The notes under the pieces are model-generated. The model saw only the letters and a program-made list of their open reading frames with translations, made no database searches and was not told the origin of the DNA. From positions 3,968,001 through 4,032,000 of the forward strand of contig NZ_VFOZ01000001.1 in the NCBI RefSeq assembly GCF_006716425.1: 64,000 bases of DNA, given 5' to 3'. The stretch comes from Actinoallomurus bryophytorum. GTDB taxonomy: Bacteria > Actinomycetota > Actinomycetes > Streptosporangiales > Streptosporangiaceae. Made by a program: the position numbers and the translations under genes. Positions 21,853 through 30,893 of the stretch are shown here, in pieces (the first letter of the stretch is position 1; every line of letters starts with the position of its first letter).

Positions 21853-22943
21853 TCTACCGAGTGCTCGCGAAATCGTACACGCGGACCATCGTCGCGGCCC
21901 TCGTCGCGCTGATCTTCTCCATCGCCATCACGTCGATCGTGTTGTCGGTGAGCGGGTTCAACCCGCCCTCGACGTTCCAGGCGATGTTCGAGTTCGGCAA
22001 GGAGCCGGACAGCATCGTCAACACGGTGAACCGCGCGGCGACGTACTACCTGTCCGCGCTCGCCGTCGCGGTCGGCTTCCGGATGAACCTGTTCAACATC
22101 GGCGTCGACGGGCAGTACCGCCTCGCGGCGATGCTCGCGGCGGCGGCGGGAGGCGCGTGGGCGCTGCCGGTCGTGCTGCACCAGGTCGTGATCGTCGTGG
22201 TGGCGGTCGTCGTCGGCGGCCTCTGGGCCGCCATCGCGGCCTTCCTCAAGGTGACCCGGGGCGTCAGCGAGGTCATCTCGACGATCATGCTGAACTTCAT
22301 CGCCTCCGGCGTCATCGCCTTCCTGCTGAACCCGAGTCGCCTGGCGACCAAGGTGGCCGGCAGCAACAACATCGGCACCAAGCCGATCTCCTCCTCCGGC
22401 CGGATGCCCGGCATCACCTACCCCGGCAGCGAGCTGAAGGTCTACAGCTTCGTGCTGGTCGCCGCCCTGGCCGGTTTCGCCTTCTGGTTCATGGTCAACC
22501 GCACCCGGTTCGGCTACGACCTGCGGGCCACGGGCCTGTCCCAGAGTGCGGCGGTGGCCAGCGGCGTCGACGCGAAGCGCATGGTCGTCGTCGCGATGTG
22601 CATGTCCGGCGCGATCGCGGGCCTGGTCGGCATGCCGCAGCTGCTCGGCGGCTCGTACTCCTACTCACTCGACTTCCCCACCGGGATCGGGTTCACCGGG
22701 ATCGGCATCGCGCTCCTCGGCCGCAACAGCCCGGTCGGCATCGCGTTCGCATCCCTGCTCTGGGCGTTCCTGGACCAGTCATCGCAGATCCTGGACTTCA
22801 ACGACATCCCGAAGGAGATCGTGGCGATCACCCAGGCCGCGGTCCTGCTGTCGGTGGTGGTCGTCTACGAGATCGTCAACCGAGTCGGTAAGCGCATCGA
22901 CCAGCGGCACGTCGCCGCGCAGCTCGGAGAGGTCCCAGCATGA
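21849..22943 (+). CDS. ABC importer permease, nucleoside type (first)
   Basis: 364-residue polytopic membrane protein of the BPD_transp_2 (LivH/RbsC-like) family, about nine hydrophobic segments. Family-typical stretches are FRMNLFNIGVDGQYRLAAML (about 76-95) and KVTRGVSEVISTIMLNFIA (about 136-154). The GTG start overlaps the ATPase gene stop (GTGA) and its own stop overlaps the next permease (ATGA), so it is translationally coupled on both sides. Confidence 0.93.
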   Translation: MIYRVLAKSYTRTIVAALVALIFSIAITSIVLSVSGFNPPSTFQAMFEFGKEPDSIVNTVNRAATYYLSALAVAVGFRMNLFNIGVDGQYRLAAMLAAAAGGAWALPVVLHQVVIVVVAVVVGGLWAAIAAFLKVTRGVSEVISTIMLNFIASGVIAFLLNPSRLATKVAGSNNIGTKPISSSGRMPGITYPGSELKVYSFVLVAALAGFAFWFMVNRTRFGYDLRATGLSQSAAVASGVDAKRMVVVAMCMSGAIAGLVGMPQLLGGSYSYSLDFPTGIGFTGIGIALLGRNSPVGIAFASLLWAFLDQSSQILDFNDIPKEIVAITQAAVLLSVVVVYEIVNRVGKRIDQRHVAAQLGEVPA

Positions 22944-24199
22944 TCGAACAGGAGGTCCGGACCCCGGCGCCGGACACCGGCGGCGCGCGTCCGCGGGGCG
23001 CCACCCGTGGTCTGGTCATCGGCCTGGGGGTCTTCGTCGCCCTGATCCTGCTGCGGCTGATCACCGGCGAGACCGACATCACGTCCAGCGGCACGATGGG
23101 CGCGACGCTCGCCCTCGCGGTGCCGATCGGCATGGCCGCGCTCGGCGGCCTGTGGTCCGAACGCTCCGGCGTGGTCAACATCGGCCTCGAAGGCATGATG
23201 ACCTTCGGCACCTGGGGCGCGGCCTTCGGCGCGTACTTCAGCGGCAACCCCTGGCTGGGACTGCTCTGCGGCGTCATCGGCGGCGCGCTGGGCGGGCTGC
23301 TGCACGCGATCGCCACGGTGACCTTCGGCGTCGACCACATCGTGTCCGGCGTGGCGATCACCATCCTCGCGCCGGGCGTCACGCGTTACCTGTCGGACCT
23401 GCTCTTCACCGACGAGCAGGGCGGCGGCGCGACCCAGTCGCCGCCGCTGCCGAGCTTCCCGACGTGGAGCGTGCCCGGCGTCGGCAAGCCGCTCGGCTCG
23501 CTCGAGAACCACCACTGGATCCTGATCTCGGACCTGGCCGGCCTCGTACGCGGAGTGCTGACGGGACTCTCGCCGATCACGCTGATCGCGATCCTGCTGG
23601 TCCCGGCCTCCTTCTTCCTGCTGTGGCGTACGGCCTTCGGGTTGCGGCTGCGTTCGTGCGGGGAGAACCCCATCGCCGCCGAGTCGCTCGGCGTGAAGGT
23701 TTACCGGATGAAGTACGCCGCCGTGGTGATCTCCGGTGGCCTCGCCGGTCTCGGCGGGGTGTTCCTGGCCATGGTGGCGTCCTCGAACTACCAGGAGGGG
23801 CAGGTCAACGGCCGCGGTTACATCGGCCTCGCCGCGATGATCTTCGGCAACTGGCGGCCGGGCATGGTCGCCGGCGGCGCCGGCCTGTTCGGCTACGCCG
23901 ACGCGCTGCAGCTGCGCGGCGGCGCGGGCGCGGTGCACGCCATGCTGCTGCTGATCGGCATCGGCCTGCTGGCACTGGCGGTCTGGCGCGGCTACAAGGG
24001 CCGTTACGTCGCCGCGGTGATCTCGGCCGTGGTCGCCGTCGGCGTGCTCCTGTGGTTCTTCCTGACCGACGAGCTGCCGCGGGAGATCGTCACGTACAGC
24101 CCGCACATCACGACGCTGCTGGTGCTCGCGTTCGCCGCGCAACGGCTGCGAATGCCCGCCGCCGACGGCATGCGTTATCGCAAGGGTGAGGGAGCTTGA
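22940..24199 (+). CDS. ABC importer permease, nucleoside type (second)
   Basis: 419 residues, second half of the heterodimeric transmembrane channel. It carries AALGGLWSERSGVVNIGLEG (about 70-89), the usual second-permease signature of BMP-linked importers, and GENPIAAESLGVKVYRMKYA near 240. About ten hydrophobic segments; the last three (about 330-400) extend past the usual family core. ATGA overlap with the first permease and TGATG overlap with cytidine deaminase. Confidence 0.93.
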   Translation: MIEQEVRTPAPDTGGARPRGATRGLVIGLGVFVALILLRLITGETDITSSGTMGATLALAVPIGMAALGGLWSERSGVVNIGLEGMMTFGTWGAAFGAYFSGNPWLGLLCGVIGGALGGLLHAIATVTFGVDHIVSGVAITILAPGVTRYLSDLLFTDEQGGGATQSPPLPSFPTWSVPGVGKPLGSLENHHWILISDLAGLVRGVLTGLSPITLIAILLVPASFFLLWRTAFGLRLRSCGENPIAAESLGVKVYRMKYAAVVISGGLAGLGGVFLAMVASSNYQEGQVNGRGYIGLAAMIFGNWRPGMVAGGAGLFGYADALQLRGGAGAVHAMLLLIGIGLLALAVWRGYKGRYVAAVISAVVAVGVLLWFFLTDELPREIVTYSPHITTLLVLAFAAQRLRMPAADGMRYRKGEGA

Positions 24200-24585
24200 T
24201 GGTCGACTGGCCCGCGCTGCGGGAGGCCGCGCGTACGGCCATGGCCGGTGCCTACGCGCCGTACTCCGGCTATCCGGTCGGTGCGGCCGGGCTGACCGAC
24301 GACGGGCGGATCGTCACCGGCTGCAACGTGGAGAACGCCTCGTACGGGCTGGGGCTCTGCGCGGAGTGCGGCCTGGTCTCGGCGCTGCACGGCACCGGCG
24401 GCGGGCGGCTCGTGGCGGTCTCGGTGGTCGAGGGGCGCGGCGAGCCGGTGATGCCCTGTGGGCGCTGCCGCCAGTTGCTGTGGGAGCACGGCGGCCCGGA
24501 CCTGCTCCTGGAGACCGTACGCGGCGTGCGGCCGATGCGTGAGGTGCTGCCGGACGCGTTCGGCCCCGAGGACCTCGAAAGGTGA
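24199..24585 (+). CDS. cdd: Cytidine deaminase
   Basis: Zinc hydrolase converting cytidine and deoxycytidine to uridine forms, 128 residues, homotetrameric class. Zinc and catalytic residues are seen in CAECG (Cys54, Glu56) and PCGRCRQ (Cys87, Cys90); the substrate loop is GCNVENASYG (41-50). The ATG overlaps the permease stop as TGATG. Its place directly behind the importer suggests immediate use of imported pyrimidine nucleosides. Confidence 0.95.
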   Translation: MVDWPALREAARTAMAGAYAPYSGYPVGAAGLTDDGRIVTGCNVENASYGLGLCAECGLVSALHGTGGGRLVAVSVVEGRGEPVMPCGRCRQLLWEHGGPDLLLETVRGVRPMREVLPDAFGPEDLER

Positions 24586-24587
24586 AC

Positions 24588-25865
24588 ATGATCTTCGACG
24601 CGGTCGACGTCATCCGGACCAAGCGTGACGGCGGTTCGCTGAGCCCCGAACAGATCGACTGGGCGGTCGACGCTTACACCCAGGGCACGATCGCCGAGGA
24701 GCAGATGGCCTCCCTGGCGATGGCGATCCTGCTCCGGGGGATGACGCGTGCCGAGGTCGCGCGCTGGACCGACGCCATGATCCGCTCGGGCGAGCGGATG
24801 GACTGGTCCCGGCTCTCGCGGCCGACGACCGACAAGCACTCCACGGGCGGGGTCGGAGACAAGATCACGCTGCCATTGGCGCCGACGGTCGCCGCGTGCG
24901 GCGCGGCGGTGCCGCAACTGTCCGGACGCGGCCTCGGCCACACCGGCGGCACGCTCGACAAGCTGGAGTCCATCCCCGGCTGGCGCGCCTCGCTGTCGAA
25001 CGAGGAGATGCTGGACGTCCTCGCCAAGGCGGGCGCGGTCGTGTGCGCGGCCGGCTCGGGCCTGGCACCGGCCGACCGCAAGCTGTACGCGCTGCGCGAC
25101 GTCACCGGCACCGTCGAGTCCATCCCGCTCATCGCCAGCTCGATCATGTCCAAGAAGATCGCCGAGGGCACGGGTGCTCTGGTGCTCGACGTCAAGGCGG
25201 GCTCGGGGGCGTTCATGAAGAACGCCGACGACGCCCGCGAACTGGCCCGGACCATGGTCGGCATCGGCACCGACCACGGGGTCAGGACGGTCGCGCTCCT
25301 CACCGCCATGGACACGCCGCTCGGCCGCGCCGTGGGCAACGCGGTCGAGGTGACCGAGTCCGTGGAGGTACTCGCGGGAGGCGGGCCCTCCGACGTGGTC
25401 GAGCTGACCGTCGCCCTGGCCCGCGAGATGCTGGCCGCCGCCGACCTGACCGGCGGCAAGGACCCGGCCGAGGCGCTACGCGACGGCTCGGCGATGGACG
25501 CCTGGCGGCTCATGATCACCGCCCAGGGCGGTGACCCGGACGCCGCGCTCCCCACGCCGAACGAGTCGCACGACGTCCTGGCACCCGAGTCGGGCGTACT
25601 CTCACGCCTGGACGCGTACGGCGTGGGGGTGGCCGCCTGGCGCCTGGGCGCCGGCCGTGCACGCAAAGAGGACCCGGTCTCGCATGCCGCCGGCATCACC
25701 CTGCACGCCAAGCCGGGCGACACGGTACGCGAGGGACAGCCGCTGCTGACACTGCACGCCGACTCGGCGGACCGGTTCGAGCGCGCCTTGGAGGCACTGG
25801 AGGGCGCGTACGAGGTGGGTGGCGAGCCGGAACGGCTGCCACTGATCATCGACCGGATCGCGTGA
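24588..25865 (+). CDS. deoA: Thymidine (pyrimidine-nucleoside) phosphorylase
   Basis: Phosphorolysis of thymidine or uridine to base plus (deoxy)ribose-1-phosphate. 425 residues from ATG 24588 (AAAGG 5 nt upstream); a GTG at 24582 overlapping the cdd stop is an alternative. Phosphate-binding motif KHSTGGVGDK (83-92), SGRGLGHTGGTLDKLESIPG (about 108-127) and a C-terminal PYNP domain (VSHAAGITLHAKPGDTV) are visible. Last gene of the uptake operon. Its sugar phosphate product would feed the mutase encoded at 34.8-36.4 kb. Confidence 0.95.
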   Translation: MIFDAVDVIRTKRDGGSLSPEQIDWAVDAYTQGTIAEEQMASLAMAILLRGMTRAEVARWTDAMIRSGERMDWSRLSRPTTDKHSTGGVGDKITLPLAPTVAACGAAVPQLSGRGLGHTGGTLDKLESIPGWRASLSNEEMLDVLAKAGAVVCAAGSGLAPADRKLYALRDVTGTVESIPLIASSIMSKKIAEGTGALVLDVKAGSGAFMKNADDARELARTMVGIGTDHGVRTVALLTAMDTPLGRAVGNAVEVTESVEVLAGGGPSDVVELTVALAREMLAAADLTGGKDPAEALRDGSAMDAWRLMITAQGGDPDAALPTPNESHDVLAPESGVLSRLDAYGVGVAAWRLGAGRARKEDPVSHAAGITLHAKPGDTVREGQPLLTLHADSADRFERALEALEGAYEVGGEPERLPLIIDRIA

Positions 25866-25931
25866 CCTGCCGGTATCTGTCGGTCCGGGCCGCACCGTAC
25901 GCGAGGGGCATCGTGGCCTCGGGCCCGGCCG

Positions 25932-27371
25932 TCAGATGTTTGCGCTCGAGCACTCCGCGGCGCCGAACCAGGCCCGCAGTGGCCCCTTGACGTCCTCGCC
26001 GGGTGCCGCCGCGCACACGTACCCGTCCGGCCTGACCAGCACTGCTTCGACGTCGTCCCAGGGCAGGGCGTCTACCAGGGCGGATACGATCCGGCCGTGG
26101 TAGGGCAGGGCGGGAGCGAGGTGGTCCTCGCGGGTGGCCAGCAGGACGCCGTGGCCGGTGTGGAACAACTCGCTCGCCCAGCCGGTTCCGGTCCGGAAGT
26201 CGGGCAGGCGGGTGCCGACGTGGCCGGGGCCACCGTAGTCGACGCCCAGACCGCTGATCATGCCGGCCGTGACGCGGTTGGCGTCGGGTAGGGCGAGCAA
26301 GGTGGTCAGGATGTCGTGCAAGGCTGTGTTGCCGGGGTCGGGGCCCTGCACGGCGGACTGTGCGCGGACGTTGGCCAGCACGCTTGCGCCGACGGGGTGC
26401 CTTTCGGTCTCGTAGGTGTCGAGCAGGCCGTCGGGGACCTGGCCGGTGAGGACGGCGGCCAGTTTCCAGCCCAGGTTGAACGCGTCCTGGACGCCGGTGT
26501 TCAGTCCTTGGCCGCCGATCGGCAGGTGGACGTGGGCGGCGTCGCCGGCCAGGAACACGCGGCCCACGCGATACTTCTCGGCCTGGCGGGCCGCGTTGCC
26601 GAAGCGTGAGGCGTACGGGATGTCGACCAGCTCGTACTCGTCGCCGTAGAACAGGTGGAACCGGTCGGTCACCTCCGCCGTCGTGGGCTCGTCGGCGTCC
26701 CCACCGGAATAGACGAACCGGTACAGGCCCGGCTCACCGATCGGCACGACGCTGGCGAAGGTCCCGTCGGGTCGGCGCCGCCGCGCCTGGCCCATCGAGC
26801 TCCACCCGGCCGGTGGTCGTGCCGTGCCCGCGCCGAGGATGACGTCGGCGACGGTGTTCCATCGCGTGGCGTCGGTGCCGGGGAACGCCACTCCGAGCAG
26901 CTTGCGTACGGTGCTGCGACCGCCGTCGCACCCGACCAGACAGCGCGCCCGCAGCGTCTCGGGTCCGTGAACGGTGACGCCCTCGTCGTCCTGCTCGAAC
27001 CCGATCAGCCGCCAGTCCCGGCGCAGGTCGCCACCGAGGCCCCCGAGCCGGTCCTCCAGAAGCTCCTCGACACGTGCCTGAAGGACCCCCATCTGGTACG
27101 GGTACCGGGTGTCGAGCGCGGTGTAGTCGAGGGAGACGCCCGCGAAGTGGCCCCCGTCGATCCGGCCGATCGCGTGTTCGCCCGCGTCCGGCAGCAGCCC
27201 GCGCAGGTCGAAGAGCTCGGCGGTGCGCGGCTGCAGGTTCATCGCCTTGCTCTGCCCACTACGTACGTCGAGTGCCTCGACGACGATCGGCCGCACACCG
27301 GCCAGGGCCAGCTCGGTCGCCACCGTCAGGCCGGTCGGCCCGGCACCCGCGATGATCACATCGGCGTCCAT
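25932..27371 (-). CDS. FAD-dependent aromatic monooxygenase, Rox-like
   Basis: 479-residue class A flavoprotein hydroxylase. FAD motifs: GAGPTG (9-14), DG motif CDGGRSTVRKLLG (148-160) and GD motif VFLAGDAAHVHLP (272-284). Overall layout, length and the C-terminal LVRPDGYV plus RAWFGAAE resemble rifampicin monooxygenase (Rox) and polyketide or phenol hydroxylases. It could inactivate an antibiotic or hydroxylate another aromatic. Divergent from a TetR gene over a 99-nt region packed with dyads, the classic drug-inducible arrangement. Substrate is inference only. Confidence 0.87.
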   Translation of the reverse strand: MDADVIIAGAGPTGLTVATELALAGVRPIVVEALDVRSGQSKAMNLQPRTAELFDLRGLLPDAGEHAIGRIDGGHFAGVSLDYTALDTRYPYQMGVLQARVEELLEDRLGGLGGDLRRDWRLIGFEQDDEGVTVHGPETLRARCLVGCDGGRSTVRKLLGVAFPGTDATRWNTVADVILGAGTARPPAGWSSMGQARRRRPDGTFASVVPIGEPGLYRFVYSGGDADEPTTAEVTDRFHLFYGDEYELVDIPYASRFGNAARQAEKYRVGRVFLAGDAAHVHLPIGGQGLNTGVQDAFNLGWKLAAVLTGQVPDGLLDTYETERHPVGASVLANVRAQSAVQGPDPGNTALHDILTTLLALPDANRVTAGMISGLGVDYGGPGHVGTRLPDFRTGTGWASELFHTGHGVLLATREDHLAPALPYHGRIVSALVDALPWDDVEAVLVRPDGYVCAAAPGEDVKGPLRAWFGAAECSSANI

Positions 27372-27404
27372 GGAACTCCTTCGACGGCTGTCGGAACCAT
27401 TGGG

Positions 27405-27460
27405 TGGTACCGTACCATGTTTGATACTGCATCAATGTTGGTCTGGTACCATAAATGGTA
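27405..27460. promoter_or_regulatory. TetR-type operator region between monooxygenase and regulator
   Basis: Three dyads lie here. TGGTACCGTACCA (27405-27417) and TACCATAAATGGTA (27447-27460) share TGGTA half-sites. TTGATACTGCATCAA (27421-27435) sits between them. The related outer sites fit binding by the divergently encoded TetR protein to repress both promoters; the last site ends 10 nt before the regulator start. Confidence 0.75.
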
Positions 27461-27470
27461 GCCTCGGGCC

Positions 27471-28058
27471 ATGGATGTAGCGCAGGGTCCGGTCGGTCGC
27501 CGGGAGCGGAAGAAGGCGGCCACTCGCACGCACATCGCGGATGCCGCGCTGGGCCTGTTCCTGGAGAGGGGCTACGAGAACGTGACGGTGCGCGACGTCG
27601 CCGCCGCGGCCGATGTGTCTCCCACCACGCTGCTGAACCACTTCCCGACGAAAGAGGCCCTCGTCGTCGATCTCGGGGATGAGATCGCGGTGGAGCTGAC
27701 GAGAGCCGTGGTGGACCGCACGCCTGACACCGGCATCCTCGACGCGCTACGGGGATACGCCCGCGACCGGGTCGACCGGGCCGCGGCGGCGAACGACCCG
27801 GACTCGAAGCGCTTCATCGCACTCGTGCTGGAGAACCGCGACCTGTCCGAGTACTGGCACAAGACCTGGATGGGACACGAGAACGTCCTCGCCACGGCCA
27901 TCCGCGATGAGATCGGCGCGGGGGACGACGACCTGCGCCCGGCGGTCACCGCCCATTTCGTCCTGGAGGCAATCACTTTCGCGATCCGCTCGGCTGACCC
28001 GAGACGGGCGCTGGACGCGGCCTTCGATGTCATCGTTAACGGCGCGTCAATCGAGTGA
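27471..28058 (+). CDS. TetR-family transcriptional regulator
   Basis: 195 residues. The N-terminal HTH (about 10-57) reads KAATRTHIADAALGLFLERG then VTVRDVAAAADVSPTTLLNHF, standard TetR helices. The C-terminal ligand domain (about 75-190) is not diagnostic. It is divergent from the FAD monooxygenase and probably represses it, and itself, through the dyads in the shared intergenic region until a ligand binds. Confidence 0.92.
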   Translation: MDVAQGPVGRRERKKAATRTHIADAALGLFLERGYENVTVRDVAAAADVSPTTLLNHFPTKEALVVDLGDEIAVELTRAVVDRTPDTGILDALRGYARDRVDRAAAANDPDSKRFIALVLENRDLSEYWHKTWMGHENVLATAIRDEIGAGDDDLRPAVTAHFVLEAITFAIRSADPRRALDAAFDVIVNGASIE

Positions 28059-28422
28059 GCCGGCGTCGTGAGGCAGAGTGGGTGCTGTGGATTTCTCCGG
28101 CCTCCTCGCCCATCGAATTCGCAGGAGACGTGGTAGATGGCCAAGCTCCTTTTTGTCGAGGCGGTTAGCGTCCGTGCTGGGTCGCGTCACAGTGGGCGTA
28201 ATCGGCTAGTTGGTACGTGTCTATTCGATTCTGTGGGCCGCCGCAGAGCGTGAGTATTTCGTTGAGAATTCGTGCGGAGTGTCCTCGGAGATGCCTCGCT
28301 GGGCGCCAGCGCCGTACCGCTGCTCATGGCCCGGCAGGGCGGAGCGTCGGATCCCGCCGTACACGCAGAACGCCGTGAAAGCGCTGGAACCTGGCCTGTC
28401 ACGCCTATCCCAGGTCGTAGGC

Positions 28423-28448
28423 GCCGAGGCAGGTCGACCTGCCTCGGC
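28423..28448. repeat. Perfect 26-bp palindrome
   Basis: GCCGAGGCAGGTC is followed directly by its exact reverse complement. It is 365 nt after the tetR-type gene, so it may be a terminator for that transcript or a protein-binding dyad. There is no T tract. Confidence 0.6.
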
Positions 28449-28717
28449 ACAACGCCACCGCCGCCGACCTACCGGGACGACTCGCCGTCCGGGCCGACCA
28501 CCAACGCGAACACCCAAGCCACCGATCGATCCCCCACCCGACGAATGCGCTCGCCCCCGAGCGGGCACGATCACTCATGGGACCAGGGGCTTCGCCGCAG
28601 AATTTGCATCACCTGACCGAACTCAGCAAGCTCCTTGACTCCATAACTCGACCCCCGAAAGCGACACTTGATCGACCCGTCATGCCGCGGGAGGGAGGCA
28701 CTCCCCGCCCGCCCAGG

Positions 28718-28789
28718 GGGGACTATCCCACTCCTATCCTCGTGGCCTGCGGGTTTGGCCACAAGGGTGTTCCACAGGCTGTGGATAAC
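28718..28789 (-). repeat. DnaA-box hairpin repeat, copy 2 (type B, inverted)
   Basis: On the minus strand it reads GTTATCCACAGCCTGTGG, then a hairpin of CCTTGTGGCC and GGCCACGAGG with a single mismatch, then GGATAGGAGTGGGATAG. It differs from copy 1 at only a handful of positions, and differences inside the stem are partly paired. The perfect DnaA box TGTGGATAA is at 28780-28788, 38 nt upstream of the S15/CocE hydrolase start. Confidence 0.85.
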
Positions 28790-28826
28790 TTGCCACGGTC
28801 CAGCGCGGTGAGTGTAAGGAGTGGCG

Positions 28827-30869
28827 ATGCGACTGCCAGGCCTGTCGGTGGCCATGGTGACCCTAGGGCTGCTCGCCCCACAGGCCGCCGGCCTACCGGC
28901 CGCCGCGCCGCCATCTGCCGCGCGACCCACCACCGTGCGACCCGCCACCGCGAACGTGCGACCCGCCACAGCGCCACCGGCCGCCGCCCTACCCGCAGAT
29001 GCCCCCCAGCACGGCGCCCCACCCGCCACGGCCCCACCCGCACTCGCCTCGCAGCACGGCGCCCCACTGGCTACCCCGCTACCGGCCACCGCCGACCCGC
29101 GCGTCGTCGTCAAGGACGGGATGACGCAGCGCTCGTTCTCCTACCAGGACGCCATCCGCGAGACGGTCTATGTCGACGCGCCCGTCGACAGTGACCATGA
29201 CGGCAGGCACGACCGGGTGGCGGTGTACGTCATCCGGCCCAAGGAGACCTCCTCAGGGCTCAAGGTCGCCTCGATCCTGGAGGCGAGCCCGTACTTCGGC
29301 GGCACCGTCGACACGCCCTACCACCCGGCCGACGTCACCGACCGCCCGCGGCTCGCGCCCTGGTCGCCCTCGCGCGGTCCCTGGAGGCCGCCCGACTACA
29401 CCCGCGTCTACTACGACAACTACTTCGTCTCCCGGGGCTACGCGGTCCTGGCCGCCAGCACGCTCGGCACCGGTGACTCCACCGGCTGCCCCGGCGCCGT
29501 CAGCCCGGATGAGACCACCGCGATGAAGGCCGTCATCCAGTGGCTGACCGGCCGGGCCAAGGCGTACGCCGCAGACGGCAGGCCGGTCGCCGCCGGCTGG
29601 TCCACCCACAACGTCGCCATGGCGGGCAAGTCCTACGACGGCACGCTGCCGCTGGCGACGGCGGCCACCGGCGTCGACGGGCTCAAGACGGTCGTGTCGG
29701 TGTCGGGCGTCGCGAGCTGGTACGACTACTACCGCGGCGACGGCGGCGTCATCGCCCCCGGCGGCTACGAGGGCGAGGACGCCGACCTGCACGCCAAGGT
29801 CGTGCTGACCCGCAGGAACCCGGCGGTCTGCGCCCCCGCGATACACCGGATCGAGCAGGAGATGGACCGGGTCAGCGGCGACTACAACCGCTTCTGGGAC
29901 GAGCGCAACTTCGCCAAGGACGCCGGGCGCTTCCGTGCCAGTGTCTTCGTGACCGGCGGCCTGAACGACTGGAACGTCAAGCCGAACCAGTTCCTCAACC
30001 TGTGGAAGGCGCTCGGCCGTGCCGGGGTGCCCCGCAAGCTGTGGATCCACCAGGCCCAGCACGACGACCCCATCGACGTACGCGGCCAGGTCTGGCTCGA
30101 CACCCTCAACCGCTGGTTCGCGTACTGGCTCTACGGCATCCCGAACGGCATCATGTCCGAGCCCAAGGTCGACCTGGAACGCGCGCCGGGGCAGTGGACC
30201 ACCGCCGCGGACTGGCCGGACCCGGCCGCGCGTACGGTCACGATGCGTCTCGGCGGCGCGCAGCCGGGCACCCTGGGCGGCAAAGAACTGACGACAAGCC
30301 AGGGATTCACGGACGCGCCCTCCCGTACGGCCGAGCAGCTCAGCGCCGACCCGGACCACGCCGACCCGAACCGCCTGATCTACCTGACACCCGCCCTCAC
30401 CAAGCCGATGCGGCTCAGCGGCACCCCCGAGGTGAACCTCCGGGCCAGGGTGGACGGCCGGTCGCCGTACCTGTCGGCGATGCTCGTCGACTACGGCACG
30501 GACACCCGGTTCGCCGGCTTCGTCCCGACGGGCAGGCGGTGGTGCTACGGCGACGGCATCCCGGGCGACCAGGGGTGCCGGCCGGTGAGGCAGTACGTCA
30601 CCAAGCGGACGCCGTACCAGATCGTCACGCGCGGCTGGCTGGACACGCGCAACCGCCGTTCGCAGGCGCGGACCGAGGCGGTCACCCCCGGCAGCACGTA
30701 CGGGTTCGGCTGGCCGATGGTCCCCTACGACTACGTCTTCAAGCCGGGCCACCGGATCGGCCTGGTGATCATGGCGACCGACCACGACTACACGCTGCGT
30801 TATCCGGCGGGTACGAAGGTGTCGGTCGACGCCGGAAGCGCCCTCAGCCTGCCCCTCGCCGGCGGATGA
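28827..30869 (+). CDS. Secreted S15/CocE-type hydrolase (Xaa-Pro dipeptidyl-peptidase-like)
   Basis: 680-residue exported serine hydrolase. A signal peptide (about 1-23) leads into a ~65-residue Ala/Pro/Thr-rich linker with repeated PPATAP-like units, then the alpha/beta-hydrolase domain. Nucleophile Ser269 is in AGKSYDG, Asp381 in GGLNDWNV and His412 in IHQAQHDDP. A C-terminal jelly-roll domain (about 480-670) ends in YPAGTKVSVDAGSAL. The match is to X-Pro dipeptidyl-peptidases of actinomycetes, extracellular enzymes releasing Xaa-Pro dipeptides. ATG 28827 was chosen because AAGGA ends 6 nt before it, while the GTG at 28821 touches the AAGGA. Confidence 0.88.
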   Translation: MRLPGLSVAMVTLGLLAPQAAGLPAAAPPSAARPTTVRPATANVRPATAPPAAALPADAPQHGAPPATAPPALASQHGAPLATPLPATADPRVVVKDGMTQRSFSYQDAIRETVYVDAPVDSDHDGRHDRVAVYVIRPKETSSGLKVASILEASPYFGGTVDTPYHPADVTDRPRLAPWSPSRGPWRPPDYTRVYYDNYFVSRGYAVLAASTLGTGDSTGCPGAVSPDETTAMKAVIQWLTGRAKAYAADGRPVAAGWSTHNVAMAGKSYDGTLPLATAATGVDGLKTVVSVSGVASWYDYYRGDGGVIAPGGYEGEDADLHAKVVLTRRNPAVCAPAIHRIEQEMDRVSGDYNRFWDERNFAKDAGRFRASVFVTGGLNDWNVKPNQFLNLWKALGRAGVPRKLWIHQAQHDDPIDVRGQVWLDTLNRWFAYWLYGIPNGIMSEPKVDLERAPGQWTTAADWPDPAARTVTMRLGGAQPGTLGGKELTTSQGFTDAPSRTAEQLSADPDHADPNRLIYLTPALTKPMRLSGTPEVNLRARVDGRSPYLSAMLVDYGTDTRFAGFVPTGRRWCYGDGIPGDQGCRPVRQYVTKRTPYQIVTRGWLDTRNRRSQARTEAVTPGSTYGFGWPMVPYDYVFKPGHRIGLVIMATDHDYTLRYPAGTKVSVDAGSALSLPLAGG

Positions 30870-30893
30870 TGGCAATGACCCCTGGCGGGTAAT

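Larger units (their letters stand above)
28059..28826. other. Long intergenic region with palindrome and repeat
   Basis: 768 nt without a convincing gene: open frames on both strands are Arg/Pro-rich and show no family motif. It contains a perfect 26-bp palindrome (28423-28448) and the second type-B DnaA-box repeat (28718-28789), and ends with the ribosome site of the secreted hydrolase. A patch at 28100-28290 is AT-richer than its surroundings and might be a decayed gene, but I could not identify one. Confidence 0.5.
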
